A stretch of 64,000 nucleotides of DNA from Chloroflexus islandicus (lineage in GTDB: Bacteria > Chloroflexota > Chloroflexia > Chloroflexales > Chloroflexaceae), in NCBI RefSeq assembly GCF_001650695.1, contig NZ_LWQS01000071.1:62001-126000 (forward strand), written 5' to 3'. The position numbers and the translations under genes were made by a program. Below, piece after piece: positions 1 through 9,310 of this stretch. Under the pieces are notes generated by a model, which made no database searches, had not been told where the DNA came from, and saw only the letters and a list, made by a program, of their open reading frames with translations. Position 1 is the stretch's first letter. Each line of letters starts with the position of its first letter.

Positions 1-268
1 CTTCGCCGATCGCACGGACGCGGGCAATCCCCTGCTCGATCATCGCCGGGCCGGCCAAGGCGTAAGGGTGATGGGGGTGTTGGATCGCCAACTGGGCAAT
101 CCCGGCCAGCGGGTCATCCACATCGGCAAGCAGATCGATACAGCCGGTTGACCAGTGTGTCGCGCCGTGGCCTTTGGCTAGCACCAGCACCTTCTCGCCG
201 CGTTCGGCGCGGCCAATCGCAGCCAGCATCCCGCTGAGGCCAGCGCCGATCACAATCGTATCGTACAT
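1..268 (-). CDS. glpB: Anaerobic glycerol-3-phosphate dehydrogenase subunit B (5' part only)
   Basis: Only the first 89 codons lie in the window; the rest continues past the left edge. The product starts MYDTIVIGAGLSGMLAA, a dinucleotide-binding GxGxxG fold, followed by a Gly/Ser-Thr-rich segment (HWSTGCIDLL) typical of GlpB. In the family, GlpB is the FMN-type subunit that passes electrons from GlpA to the membrane Fe-S subunit GlpC during oxidation of sn-glycerol 3-phosphate to dihydroxyacetone phosphate. The ATG at 268 is preceded by a GGGAGAG ribosome-binding site. It lies 18 bases after the glpA stop, so glpA and glpB are almost certainly cotranscribed. A glpC gene is expected just outside the window but cannot be seen. 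Confidence 0.85.
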   Translation of the reverse strand, partial: MYDTIVIGAGLSGMLAAIGRAERGEKVLVLAKGHGATHWSTGCIDLLADVDDPLAGIAQLAIQHPHHPYALAGPAMIEQGIARVRAIGE

Positions 269-286
269 AAACACTCTCCCGGCGGG

Positions 287-1957
287 CTACGCCTGCACAT
301 ACTCGGTTGCGATCGCGGGATGCTGCGTCACCAACCCGCCTCCCGGCTCGGCCAGCGCGCGCAAGCGGTGAATGCCCAACACGCCGGCGTAAATCAGCTC
401 GTCGAGACGGGCCTGCCGCAACTGGTCGCCCCAGAGCACCGGCGTCAATCCCTTCCACCGCTCTTGGAGGAAGTGCAAAATCGCTTCGTTGGCGTGGGTA
501 TGGCTGAGGCCATCGGCGCAGCGCCGCTCGTAGAGCAGGTTAGCCGTGCGGTAGATGCACCACCCGCCTTGGCATGGCCCCATCCCCATGCGCACATCGC
601 GCCGGATATCGTCAAGGTTATGCGCGCCAGCATCGATCGCCGCTACAATCCGGTCGCGAGTCACGAGTTCGCATTCGCAAATCAGATCACCGGCAGCGTG
701 CTCGCTCTCAACCAAGGCCAGCGGCTTTCCCAACCAGTAGTGCGGCGTTTGGGCTGCTGGATCGGTTGACACCGTCACCATCGCGTGGGCACGGTGCTCG
801 AAGCGCGGCACCGGCAAGACCTCGCTCGCCGTGCGGCACGGTTGGGTATTGCCCAACCGGCGGGCCAGCTCGTTGACCGTCTGCTCGGCCATGAGGCGGT
901 AGGTTGTCCACTTGCCGCCGACAATCGATAGAATACCGCTCACGCCATCACGCTCTTCGTGATCGAGCAACTTGAACGTGCGGGGAATATCGCGGTCGCT
1001 GGCGACATCTTTATCTTTGTAGAGCGGGCGCACGCCGGCCCATGCGCGCAGGGCGCGATACTGGCGGAAACCGGGGATCAGCTTCTCGCCTTCATCGAGC
1101 ATAAACTGGATCTCTTCCGGCTCGATCCCAAACACATCAGGATCAGGGACATGCACATCAGTCGTTCCGATCACAGCCACCGTATGGATGGGCACGATAA
1201 TGTCGCCATCAGAGGGGAGCTTGCAGCGATTGACCACCGTGTTCACCATCCGATGGTTCATTGCCACCATGGTACCCTTGCCGGGCACGACCGTCACGGT
1301 CACGCCGGCCAGCGCCGCGATCTTGCCGGCCCATGCGCCGGCGGCATTGAGCACATAGGTGCAATCGATCCGGATCCGCTCGCCACTACGCAAATCTTCG
1401 ACAATTGCCCCTACCACCCGATCGCCTACCCGTACTAGATCGACCACATTGTGATAGGTGCGAATCTCGGCGCCATACTCGCGGGCAGCCAGCGCAACCG
1501 AGTGGGTGGCGAGAAACGAGTCGGCGGAACCATCATGCACCTCAAACACGCGCGAAATGCGTGGATTGAGGGCCGGTTCGCGGCGGAGCATCTCGGCGAC
1601 GCTGATCTCTTGCACCGGCACGCCGGTACGATGGCAGTTTGCCACAAACACATCGCCATAACTTTCATCATCCCACGGCGTAATCACGAAAAAGCCAGAA
1701 GTCTGCTCGATGCAGTGAGGCATAATCCGGCGCAGGATGGCATTTTCGTGGGCGCATTCGGTGGCCGATTGCGGGTCTTTGGTCACATATCTTCCGCCGG
1801 AATGGAGCAGGCCGTGATAGCGACCGGTAGTGCCATGGGTCAAATCTCCCTTCTCGACGAGGATGCAGCGAATGCCGCGCATTGCCAAATCGAGCGCACA
1901 GCCGGTACCGGTCGCACCACCGCCGATCACCAACACGTCGGTGGAGAGCGTTTGCAT
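287..1957 (-). CDS. glpA: Anaerobic glycerol-3-phosphate dehydrogenase subunit A
   Basis: A 556-residue flavoprotein that oxidises sn-glycerol 3-phosphate to dihydroxyacetone phosphate, feeding electrons towards the quinone pool. An FAD-binding motif (VLVIGGGATGTGCALDL) sits at residues 8-24, and the FAD-dependent oxidoreductase domain fills residues 8-370. A C-terminal BFD-like [2Fe-2S] domain shows Cys427, Cys429, Cys462 and Cys467 in a CxC...CxxxxC arrangement. That domain and the following glpB separate it from the aerobic GlpD type. Start ATG has an AGGAGAT site 4-5 bases upstream. It lies downstream of glpK across a 197-base gap. Confidence 0.9.
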   Translation of the reverse strand: MQTLSTDVLVIGGGATGTGCALDLAMRGIRCILVEKGDLTHGTTGRYHGLLHSGGRYVTKDPQSATECAHENAILRRIMPHCIEQTSGFFVITPWDDESYGDVFVANCHRTGVPVQEISVAEMLRREPALNPRISRVFEVHDGSADSFLATHSVALAAREYGAEIRTYHNVVDLVRVGDRVVGAIVEDLRSGERIRIDCTYVLNAAGAWAGKIAALAGVTVTVVPGKGTMVAMNHRMVNTVVNRCKLPSDGDIIVPIHTVAVIGTTDVHVPDPDVFGIEPEEIQFMLDEGEKLIPGFRQYRALRAWAGVRPLYKDKDVASDRDIPRTFKLLDHEERDGVSGILSIVGGKWTTYRLMAEQTVNELARRLGNTQPCRTASEVLPVPRFEHRAHAMVTVSTDPAAQTPHYWLGKPLALVESEHAAGDLICECELVTRDRIVAAIDAGAHNLDDIRRDVRMGMGPCQGGWCIYRTANLLYERRCADGLSHTHANEAILHFLQERWKGLTPVLWGDQLRQARLDELIYAGVLGIHRLRALAEPGGGLVTQHPAIATEYVQA

Positions 1958-2154
1958 GCTGATCTCCTAACGGGCAACAAGACCGGCAGGATTGCCCGCG
2001 CCGGTCTTGCCGCATTGAACAGACACTGCCGCACAGGACGGGCGGTACATAACCGATGATGGTATCATAACACCATCGCGCTGGTTACGCACCGCTATAC
2101 ATCCACCAATCTGCTTGGCGGCGTTGCGTGCATCGAGAAGCGTGCTCCGCGAAA

Positions 2155-3651
2155 TTATTCTACCCAATCGAAGGTGCGGGTCACTGCCTTCTTCCAACCG
2201 CGATAGAGGCGGGCGCGAGTCTCCTCATCCATCTGCGGCGTCCACGTATGATCGACACCCCAGTTAGCCCGCATCTCGTCGGTGTTCGACCAGAAGCCGA
2301 CAGCGAGGCCGGCGGCATACGCCGCACCGAGCGACGTCGTTTCTGCCACCTTGGGCCGGATGACGGGCACGCCGAGGATGTCAGCTTGGAACTGCATCAA
2401 GGTGTTATTGTAGACCATCCCGCCATCGACCTTGAGCGCGGTCAGCTTCACCCCCGAATCCTGCTCCATCGCATCGAGTACTTCGCGGGTTTGATAGGCA
2501 GTCGCTTCGAGCACGGCCCGGGCGAGGTGGCCTTTATTGACGTAACGAGTCAGACCCACAATCACACCGCGGGCATCCGAGCGCCAGTACGGTGCGAACA
2601 GGCCAGAGAAGGCGGGCACGAAATAGATACCGCCGTTATCTTCGACCAGATTGGCCAGCGCCTCGACCTCAGCCGACGAGGTAATCAGGCCAAGGTTATC
2701 ACGCAGCCACTGCACCAGCGCGCCGGTAATCGCGATCGAACCTTCGAGTGCGTAAACGGCAGGCTGGTTGCCGAACTGGTAGCAGACGGTCGTCAGCAAA
2801 CCGCTCGTTGACGGCACAATCTTGGTGCCGGTATTGAGCAGCATAAACGAACCGGTGCCGTAGGTGTTCTTCGCTTCACCGGGATCGAAGCAGGTTTGGC
2901 CGACCATGGCTGCCTGCTGATCGCCGAGGATGCCGGCCACCGGCACGCCGGCTAGCTCGCCGGTCGCCGTGCCGTAGACCATACTCGATGGCATAATCTT
3001 GGGCAGCATCTGGCGCGGAATGCCCATAATGCCAAGGATCTCGTCATCCCAATCGAGGGTTTCGAGATTCATCAACATCGTGCGCGAGGCATTGGTCACA
3101 TCAGTGACGTGAACGCCGCCATCGGGGCCGCCGGTGAGCCACCACGTCAAGAAGGTGTCAATGTTACCGAAGATGACATCGCCGGCCTCCGCCGCCTCGC
3201 GCGCGCCGGGCACATTATCGAGGATCCAGCGGATCTTGGGGCCAGAGAAGTAGGTCGCTAGCGGCAAGCCGACCTTAGCGCGGAAGCGATCTTGGCCACC
3301 GTCAGCCGCCAATTCGTTGCAAATCTGGTCGGTGCGGGTGTCTTGCCAGACAATCGCGTTATAGACCGGGCGGCCCGTTTTGCGATTCCAGACCACCGTC
3401 GTCTCGCGCTGATTGGTGATGCCAACCGCGACAATATCGCTGGCGCTGAGCCCACCCTTATTGAGCGCGCCGCGGATCACGCTCTGGGTGCGCTCCCAAA
3501 TCTCATCGGGGCTATGTTCAACCCAGCCGGGGCGGGGATAAATCTGCTCGTGCTCTTTCTGGTCGTAGCAGACCACATTGCCACTGTGGTCAAAAATCAT
3601 ACAGCGGGTGCTAGTCGTTCCCTGATCGATAGCAGCGGCATACTTTGCCAT
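2155..3651 (-). CDS. glpK: Glycerol kinase
   Basis: A 498-residue FGGY-family kinase that phosphorylates glycerol to sn-glycerol 3-phosphate with ATP. The N-terminal phosphate-binding motif [16 protein letters not shown] and the motifs [13 protein letters not shown] and [14 protein letters not shown] are clear, and the length matches the family. The frame is open 11 codons further upstream, but the ATG at 3651 ([11 protein letters not shown]) is chosen because it fits the family start and has an AAAGGAG site about 9 bases upstream. It sits between dhaL and glpA, so glycerol entering through GlpF can go through glycerol 3-phosphate to dihydroxyacetone phosphate. Confidence 0.95.
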   Translation of the reverse strand: MAKYAAAIDQGTTSTRCMIFDHSGNVVCYDQKEHEQIYPRPGWVEHSPDEIWERTQSVIRGALNKGGLSASDIVAVGITNQRETTVVWNRKTGRPVYNAIVWQDTRTDQICNELAADGGQDRFRAKVGLPLATYFSGPKIRWILDNVPGAREAAEAGDVIFGNIDTFLTWWLTGGPDGGVHVTDVTNASRTMLMNLETLDWDDEILGIMGIPRQMLPKIMPSSMVYGTATGELAGVPVAGILGDQQAAMVGQTCFDPGEAKNTYGTGSFMLLNTGTKIVPSTSGLLTTVCYQFGNQPAVYALEGSIAITGALVQWLRDNLGLITSSAEVEALANLVEDNGGIYFVPAFSGLFAPYWRSDARGVIVGLTRYVNKGHLARAVLEATAYQTREVLDAMEQDSGVKLTALKVDGGMVYNNTLMQFQADILGVPVIRPKVAETTSLGAAYAAGLAVGFWSNTDEMRANWGVDHTWTPQMDEETRARLYRGWKKAVTRTFDWVE

Positions 3652-3697
3652 GAGTACAGACTCCTTTGTCTCCAAGCATACCAAACGGTATGCGAAC

Positions 3698-4342
3698 TTA
3701 TCCTTGAACGGCGCGTTCGAGGGTAGCGAGCATGGCCTGCGCCATCAGGAACGCCGATGCTGCCCCCGGATCACGGTGGCCAATCGAGCGTTCACCGAGG
3801 TACGACGCGCGGCCCTTTGTCGCCAGCATTGGTTCAGTTGCGATCATGCCCTGTTCGCAAGCGGTAACTGCGGCACGCATCGCCGCCAGCAGATCACCGC
3901 TTGCTGCATACTGTTCTTTCAGCGCATCGATCGCTGGCGCGATCGCATCGATCATCGTCTTTTCGCCGCGGGTTGCCTTGCCGCGCGTTTGAATGCCTTC
4001 GAGAGCGGCGCTGAGCGCAGCGATCAGCTCTTCGGCGCCGATCGTGGCCCGGTCGCCGATCGCAGTGCCGGCGCGGAGAAAGGCGGTGCCGTAGAGGGGG
4101 CCGCTAGCCCCGCCAACGGTCGAGATCAGCGTCATGCCTGTTAATTTCAGCAAGCCGCTGATACTGCGGTCGGTCGCCGTGGGCAATTTGCTCATCACCG
4201 TGCTAAAGCCGCGGTCGAGATTCACCCCGTGGTCGGCATCGCCAATCGCCGCATCGAGCCGCGTCAAATACTCACGCTGCTCTTTAACCCGTTCGGCAAC
4301 CAGTTGGAGAAAGCTTGTGACATGATCGGCGGTGATCTGCAT
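3698..4342 (-). CDS. dhaL: Dihydroxyacetone kinase, DhaL subunit
   Basis: A 214-residue all-helical nucleotide-binding subunit of dihydroxyacetone kinase. The metal-binding acidic cluster is intact: Asp30, Asp35, Asp37 and His38 in [13 protein letters not shown], the residues that hold Mg-ADP in characterised DhaL. It transfers phosphate to dihydroxyacetone held on DhaK. ATG at 4342 has a GAGG site 5 bases upstream. It lies 59 bases downstream of dhaK. No phosphoryl donor dhaM is present in the window, so it is unclear whether this pair is PTS-dependent. Confidence 0.92.
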   Translation of the reverse strand: MQITADHVTSFLQLVAERVKEQREYLTRLDAAIGDADHGVNLDRGFSTVMSKLPTATDRSISGLLKLTGMTLISTVGGASGPLYGTAFLRAGTAIGDRATIGAEELIAALSAALEGIQTRGKATRGEKTMIDAIAPAIDALKEQYAASGDLLAAMRAAVTACEQGMIATEPMLATKGRASYLGERSIGHRDPGAASAFLMAQAMLATLERAVQG

Positions 4343-4401
4343 GGTTCCTCTGCGTCAGTCTGGCGGCGGGGCATCGCGCCCCGCCGTGGTCTTCCACCTG
4401 C

Positions 4402-5400
4402 TTACATACCCCAGCGCAAGGCAGGCGTATGTACGGGCGCATCCCAAAGCTTGATCATCTCATCATCGAGGCGAAGCAACGTAAAGCTGACGCCAGCCAT
4501 CTCAAGCGAGGTAATGTAGTTGCCCACCAACGAACGAGCGATGGTGATGTTGCGATCCTTGAGAATGCGCGCTAATTCATTGTACATCAAATAGAGCTCG
4601 ATCAGTGGCGTGCCACCCATACCGTTGACGAAAGCGAGCACGGCATCGCCGCTCTGGAACGGCAGGTCGTCGAGGATCGGGCCGGCCAGCATTTCGGCGA
4701 TGTCGCGGGCGGGGGCCAGCTTCTCGCGGCGGCGGCCCGGCTCACCGTGGATGCCGATCCCGACCTCCATCTCATCTTCGGCCAGCTCAAAGCCCGGCTT
4801 GCCGGCCTGCGGCACCGTACACGGCGTCAGGGCCATACCCATGCTGCGCCCGTGGGCATTCACCCGCTCGGCAATCGCCTTGCAGGTTGCCAGATCGGCG
4901 CCGGCTTCGGCAGCGGCGCCGACAATCTTCTCGAGCAGCACCGTCACACCGACGCCGCGGCGGCCAGCCGTCCATGTGCTATTCTCTACCGCCACATCGT
5001 CGTTCGTCACTACACTGGCCACCTCGATCCCCTCGGCGGCGGCCAATTCGGCCGCCATCTCAAAGTTCATCACGTCGCCGGTGTAGTTCTTGACGATATG
5101 CAGCACCCCCTTGCCGCCATTGACCGCCTTAGTTGCGGCCAGCATCTGATCGGGCACCGGCGAAGTAAAGACCGCGCCGGGGCAGGCGGCATCAAGCATG
5201 CCGTAGCCGACAAACCCGCCGTGCATCGGTTCGTGGCCCGAACCGCCGCCCGAAATCACGCCGACCTTGTTGTGCGGCGCGCCCTTGCGGACAATATAAT
5301 CGGGATCGAAATGCACATCAATCAGGTCAGCATGAGCGATCGCCATCCCGGCCAGCGCCTCTTTAACGACGTTCTCCGGTGCGTTGATCAACTTCTTCAC
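4402..5400 (-). CDS. dhaK: Dihydroxyacetone kinase, DhaK subunit
   Basis: A 332-residue substrate-binding subunit of dihydroxyacetone kinase. The catalytic histidine that binds dihydroxyacetone as a hemiaminal is visible as His218 in GIGIHGEPG, the same number as in Escherichia coli DhaK, and the loop [15 protein letters not shown] is present at residues 49-63. Translation begins at a GTG (5400) with a GGGAGG site 7 bases upstream. In E. coli DhaK and DhaL also act as ligands of the regulator DhaR; the DhaR-like gene at 6629-8506 makes similar feedback possible here (inference). Confidence 0.93.
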   Translation of the reverse strand: MKKLINAPENVVKEALAGMAIAHADLIDVHFDPDYIVRKGAPHNKVGVISGGGSGHEPMHGGFVGYGMLDAACPGAVFTSPVPDQMLAATKAVNGGKGVLHIVKNYTGDVMNFEMAAELAAAEGIEVASVVTNDDVAVENSTWTAGRRGVGVTVLLEKIVGAAAEAGADLATCKAIAERVNAHGRSMGMALTPCTVPQAGKPGFELAEDEMEVGIGIHGEPGRRREKLAPARDIAEMLAGPILDDLPFQSGDAVLAFVNGMGGTPLIELYLMYNELARILKDRNITIARSLVGNYITSLEMAGVSFTLLRLDDEMIKLWDAPVHTPALRWGM

Positions 5401-5434
5401 AGGTTTCCTCCCTTGAAGCGATGACTGCTAACCG

Positions 5435-6169
5435 TTACATGCCAAGCGCATTCGCCAGCAGGGCTGCGATCGAGCCGCCGATGATCGGACCAACCACTGG
5501 CACCCACGAATAGCCCCAATTGCTGTCGCCCTTGCCGGCGATCGGCAACACGAAGTGGGCAATGCGCGGGCCAAGGTCGCGAGCAGGGTTAATGGCATAT
5601 CCGGTCGGGCCGCCAAGCGACAGACCGATACCCCAAACCAAGGCCGCCACTAAATACGGGCCAAGCCCGCTGGCAGGGCTGCCACCGGTAGCGCCATCGG
5701 CGCTGAAGATGGCGAAGATAATGAAGACCAGCGCGAAGGTGCCGATCACTTCGGTAATGATGTTGTTCACCGGATTATTGATCGCCGGGCCGGTGCTGAA
5801 ACAGGCCAGCTTGAGGCCGGGGTCTTTGGTGACTTCCCAGTGCGAGAGGTAGGTCAGCCAGACGAGGGTTGCGCCAATGAACGCGCCAATGAACTGGGCG
5901 ACAATGTGCATCACTGCGGTGCCAACATCATAGCCGCCGCGCAGCATCACTGCGATCGTCACCGCCGGGTTGAGGTCAGCGCCGGGGCTGCCAAGCGCCG
6001 AAGCGGTAAAAACGCCAGCCATCACTGCGAAGGCCCAGCCGGTGGTAATCACGATCCAGCCGCCGCCATTCCCTTTCGATTGCGTCAGCAATACATTGGC
6101 CACGACGCCATTGCCAAACAGAATCAGCACCATGGTGCCAAACACTTCGCCCAGAAAGGACGCAGGCAT
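5435..6169 (-). CDS. glpF: Glycerol uptake facilitator (aquaglyceroporin)
   Basis: A 244-residue MIP-family channel with six membrane segments. Both half-helix signature motifs are present: DLNPAV at residues 65-70 and INPARDLGPR at 193-202. The Asp after the second NPAR is the marker of glycerol-conducting members. It lets glycerol diffuse across the cytoplasmic membrane. ATG at 6169 follows a strong AGGAGGAG site. It is the first structural gene of the glycerol operon, separated from the regulator by 459 bases that contain palindromes. Confidence 0.92.
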   Translation of the reverse strand: MPASFLGEVFGTMVLILFGNGVVANVLLTQSKGNGGGWIVITTGWAFAVMAGVFTASALGSPGADLNPAVTIAVMLRGGYDVGTAVMHIVAQFIGAFIGATLVWLTYLSHWEVTKDPGLKLACFSTGPAINNPVNNIITEVIGTFALVFIIFAIFSADGATGGSPASGLGPYLVAALVWGIGLSLGGPTGYAINPARDLGPRIAHFVLPIAGKGDSNWGYSWVPVVGPIIGGSIAALLANALGM

Positions 6170-6271
6170 AGAGGGTCTCCTCCTTGCAACACAAACGGAA
6201 CCAGTTCTTGCGAATCAACCTTGATCCATCGTTCAACCAGAGAACGTGATGCGCGCCAATCCTGATTCACG

Positions 6272-6289
6272 GTTATCGGAAGCATAACC
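6272..6289. promoter_or_regulatory. Inverted repeat upstream of glpF
   Basis: Arms GGTTAT and ATAACC are separated by 7 bases, about 100 bases upstream of the glpF start. It could be an operator or a small hairpin in the leader. The sequence alone does not decide. Confidence 0.35.
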
Positions 6290-6415
6290 GCTTGCACGCG
6301 CAACGTGGCGTGCCGGCGCATCTGAACTGGGCGTGCGCGCCATCTGCTCTGCTGGCAGTGTGCGGCGACCCGCCCTGCGCACCTCCTTTCTCAATGCTCT
6401 CTATGAGTGACACGA

Positions 6416-6436
6416 TGCATTGCACCGTGCAATGCA
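6416..6436. promoter_or_regulatory. Perfect 21-base palindrome, candidate operator of the glycerol operon
   Basis: Two perfect 10-base arms (TGCATTGCAC and GTGCAATGCA) flank a single central base, about 250 bases upstream of the glpF start codon. The length and symmetry suit a dimeric regulator. The adjacent DhaR-like protein is the obvious candidate, but this is inference. Confidence 0.5.
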
Positions 6437-6608
6437 CAAACGTTTCCTGCCAAGCGCTGTCATGCGCTAGCCATCACGTTCTGGCTGCAGACGGGATTCC
6501 ATTACCCCTCTTTGCTTCGTTGTTGGGTCGTGATCCCTGTAGTTGGTATCGTAGCAAAGTGGGTTAAGGAACGTCAAGCTGTGAAGAGGCTGTGCGGCAT
6601 GCAAAAGT

Positions 6609-6624
6609 GTTTCAATCTTGAAAC
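6609..6624. promoter_or_regulatory. Inverted repeat GTTTCAA-N2-TTGAAAC
   Basis: Perfect 7-base arms around 2 bases, starting just past the stop codon of the DhaR-like regulator. It could be an upstream activator site for the glycerol operon or part of the end of the regulator transcript. Confidence 0.35.
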
Positions 6625-6628
6625 GCTG

Positions 6629-8506
6629 TTATGATGTGAGATCATCACGTGCAATGTGGTAGCGGGTCATCTTCCGCCAAAGGGTGGCCCGGCTAATCCC
6701 CAACAAGGCTGCTGCCCGGCCCAAGCGCCCGCCGGCGGTGCGGATAGCGCGGACAATCGCGTCGCGCTCACTCAACTCTTGCGCTTCCGCCAGTCGCGGG
6801 CTATCCGCCATCGTTAACGGCGTCGCATGGCGAGCAATCGCCGGCGGCAAATCGTTGACCGTCAAGACGCTCTTGGCGCTGGTTTGCGCCATCCGTTCCA
6901 GCACCACTTCCAATTCGCGCACATTGCCCGGCCACGGGTACGCTCGCAACGCAGCGAGCGCATCAGGATCAAGCGCTACCGGACGGCCCAGTTGTTCGCT
7001 AAGCCGTTGCACCATTTGGTTGGCGAGCAAAATGACATCATTACCACGCTGGCGCAGGGGTGGAATGTCAACGATAAACGCGCTCAACCGGGCATACAGA
7101 TCGGCGCGGAAACGACCCTCTTGCACCAGTTGTTCGAGATCATGGCCAGCGACGATCATTCTGACATCGATCGAGACAGGGCGCGCGCCCCCTGTTCGGA
7201 TCAGCCGCCCCATCTCGATGGCGCGAAGCAAACTGGTTTGTTGATCAAACGAGAGCGCATCAATCGCTTCGAGATAGATAACGCCGCCATAAGCCAGTTC
7301 GAGCTTGCCCGGACGGCCCGGTTGCCGGTCGGTTCCCTCAACCCCGAACAGTTCACTATCAAGCAGTTGGTGTGGGATGGCAGCGCATGAAATTCGCACG
7401 AAGGGGCCGCCGGCGCGGTTACTGGCATTGTGGATCGCTTGGGCAAAGATCTCTTTGCCCACACCGGCTTCGCCGCGCAACAGCACTGCGCCGCGACCGG
7501 CTGCGGCAAGCCGCGCCTGCCGCAGCGCTTGCCGCATACTCTCACTCTGGCCAATGATATCGCGAAACGTAAACGTGGCTTGCGCGCCGACCACTTGTTG
7601 CACCAGTTGGCGCACACTCTCAGTTGGCCGTAAGGTAATGACGCTGCCCAAATACCGCCGGCTGCGATCCCAAACCGGGCGCACGCCGCAGATGACCGCT
7701 TGGGCGCCATTCGGCGTCTGCCAGATCACTTCTTGTTCGTCGAGGGTGTTGAGGTTATGAAGCGCTGTCGCAATGACCGGCGGCACCGCGATGACGCTAC
7801 TCAGCGGGCGACCGGCGGCTGACCGCACATTGATGTCAAGAATATTCGCCACCCGCCGACTCAGCCGGCGGATCTCACCGTTCGGCCCTACAAAGATCAG
7901 CCCTTCGTTGATCGTATCAAGGGTTGCATACAGTTCGCTCAGTTGGTCGTTAGCCTCGTTGAGCAGCCGTTCGGCGCGGAGTTGGCTGTGCAACGCCTGC
8001 GCTGCGGCAATCACCATCCCAAGCGCATAAGGATGGTGTGCTTCAGCGAGGGTAAGGATAGCCAGCGCACCTAACGCCTCGCCATCAGGGCTGAAGATCG
8101 GGGCTGCCGCCAGTGCAAACGGCTGCAACCAATTGCAATAGTGCTCGTCGCCGCCGGTCTGGTAAGGCAATGCTTCGCGCAGCGCCAAATCGACCGCGTT
8201 CGTGCCGGCGACCTCTTCCGCCAAGCTAATGCCATATCCGATCCCATGTTGCTGCGCTTGATCGATAATCTCACTATCGCCGGCAAGGTCGATGATCGTA
8301 CCCTGCTCGTCGCATATCACGACCGCAAAACCGGGGTGCTCGCTAAGCTGGTAGAGATTCTCGATCGATGAGCGGGCCAGTGCTTGCAGATGGCTCCACA
8401 CTGCTAGATTGACCGGCCCCGTCTGCGGCGGACTGGCCGGATCAAGGCTATGCGCTTGGCAGCGCGCCCATGACCGCTGAATTGGCGGGAGTGAAGATGT
8501 TGGCAT
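6629..8506 (-). CDS. DhaR/AcoR-like transcriptional regulator (GAF-PAS-AAA+-Fis) with degenerate AAA+ domain
   Basis: A 625-residue regulator with a GAF domain (about 45-180), a PAS domain (185-295), an AAA+ sigma-54-interaction-like domain (312-540) and a Fis-type helix-turn-helix (578-620, ending GISRATLWRKM). Walker A is kept as GEAGVGKE (345-352). The sigma-54-contacting GAFTGA loop is missing: ELFGVEG at 386-392 runs into an unrelated stretch. Walker B is changed from the usual FLDEI to YLEAI (411-415). It is therefore unlikely to open sigma-54 promoters and, like DhaR, may work with the housekeeping sigma factor. Placement directly upstream of the glycerol/dihydroxyacetone operon supports that target. 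A GAGG site precedes the ATG at 8506. Confidence 0.8.
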   Translation of the reverse strand: MPTSSLPPIQRSWARCQAHSLDPASPPQTGPVNLAVWSHLQALARSSIENLYQLSEHPGFAVVICDEQGTIIDLAGDSEIIDQAQQHGIGYGISLAEEVAGTNAVDLALREALPYQTGGDEHYCNWLQPFALAAAPIFSPDGEALGALAILTLAEAHHPYALGMVIAAAQALHSQLRAERLLNEANDQLSELYATLDTINEGLIFVGPNGEIRRLSRRVANILDINVRSAAGRPLSSVIAVPPVIATALHNLNTLDEQEVIWQTPNGAQAVICGVRPVWDRSRRYLGSVITLRPTESVRQLVQQVVGAQATFTFRDIIGQSESMRQALRQARLAAAGRGAVLLRGEAGVGKEIFAQAIHNASNRAGGPFVRISCAAIPHQLLDSELFGVEGTDRQPGRPGKLELAYGGVIYLEAIDALSFDQQTSLLRAIEMGRLIRTGGARPVSIDVRMIVAGHDLEQLVQEGRFRADLYARLSAFIVDIPPLRQRGNDVILLANQMVQRLSEQLGRPVALDPDALAALRAYPWPGNVRELEVVLERMAQTSAKSVLTVNDLPPAIARHATPLTMADSPRLAEAQELSERDAIVRAIRTAGGRLGRAAALLGISRATLWRKMTRYHIARDDLTS

Positions 8507-9310
8507 CGCGTACCTCGCAGATCGCCCAGCTATTGCTATTATACGCGAACAGTCCTGCGAGGGGGCGGCGGCGCCTGTTTGTCATTGCGAGGGAGGGCGG
8601 CCACCCGCGAAGCAGGGTGCCGCCCGACCGAAGCAATCCCCCGCGTCAGCGGAAGAAGTGCCTGAGTGAGTTGCCCCCACCCCAGCCCTCCCCCGCTGGG
8701 GGAGGGAGTCAGAGGGAAGGGTGCCTGAGCGAGTTGCTCCCGTGCTCGCGGGAGATTGCTTCGCTCCGCTGCGCTACGCTCGCAATGACAGAGGGTAAAT
8801 GGCCCCCACCCCAGCCCTCAACCCGCTGGAGGTTCAAGGGTGGATAGAACATCTGTCCGATACCCGGCTCTGAAGGGCCGGGCTAGGGGTACGAAGCCCG
8901 CTGCGCGGGCTGCTGGCCCTCACCCCCAGCCCCTCTCCCACTGGCGCGGGAGAGGGGAGTGAAGAGCTACGCTTTGAGGCATTGCACCGCGATCAATGGT
9001 CGTGCTCGATCGAATGTTCTGTCCGCACCTCAACCCGCTGGGGGAGGGCGTCAGAGGGAAGGGTGGCTGAGCGAGTTGCTGCCGCGCTCGTGGGAGATTG
9101 CTTCGCTCCGCTGCGCTACGCTCGCAATGACAGGAGCCATTTGTCATTGCGAGGGAGCGGTGCGACCCAGCGCGGCTGGGTCGCGCCCGACCGAAGCAAT
9201 CTCCCGCGTCAGCGGAAGCAGTGCCTGAGCGGGTTGTTCCTCTTGTCAGTAGAGTGCAGCAGCCAAGCTGCCGCACTCTATGAGGCAGTCTTGAGTGGTG
9301 CGTGTGTGCG
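8507..9310. repeat. Intergenic repeat block (TCATTGCGAG family and GC-hairpins)
   Basis: This 804-base stretch has no supported gene. A TATAAT (minus strand, 8538-8543) likely belongs to the DhaR-like gene. The rest is interspersed repeats: TCATTGCGAG...GAAGCAATC elements around 8580-8640, 8750-8790, 9100-9130 and 9142-9215, and CCCTCCCCCGCTGGGGGAGGG at about 8684-8704. Open frames crossing it are low-complexity artefacts. Confidence 0.75.
9247..9280 (-). terminator. Hairpin downstream of the acyl-CoA dehydrogenase gene
   Basis: Arms TAGAGTGC and GCACTCTA enclose an inner GCAGC/GCTGC pairing, about 30 bases past the stop of the gene at 9311. No T-run follows, so it is a candidate terminator or 3' protective hairpin. 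The same GAGTGCGGCAG core recurs at 37045 and 51680. Confidence 0.4.

Larger units (their letters stand above)
6170..6628. promoter_or_regulatory. Regulatory region upstream of glpF
   Basis: This 459-base gap between the DhaR-like gene and glpF has no convincing gene. It holds three inverted repeats described separately (6272-6289, 6416-6436, 6609-6624). No clear -35/-10 pair for glpF was identified, so promoter placement is open. Confidence 0.5.
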
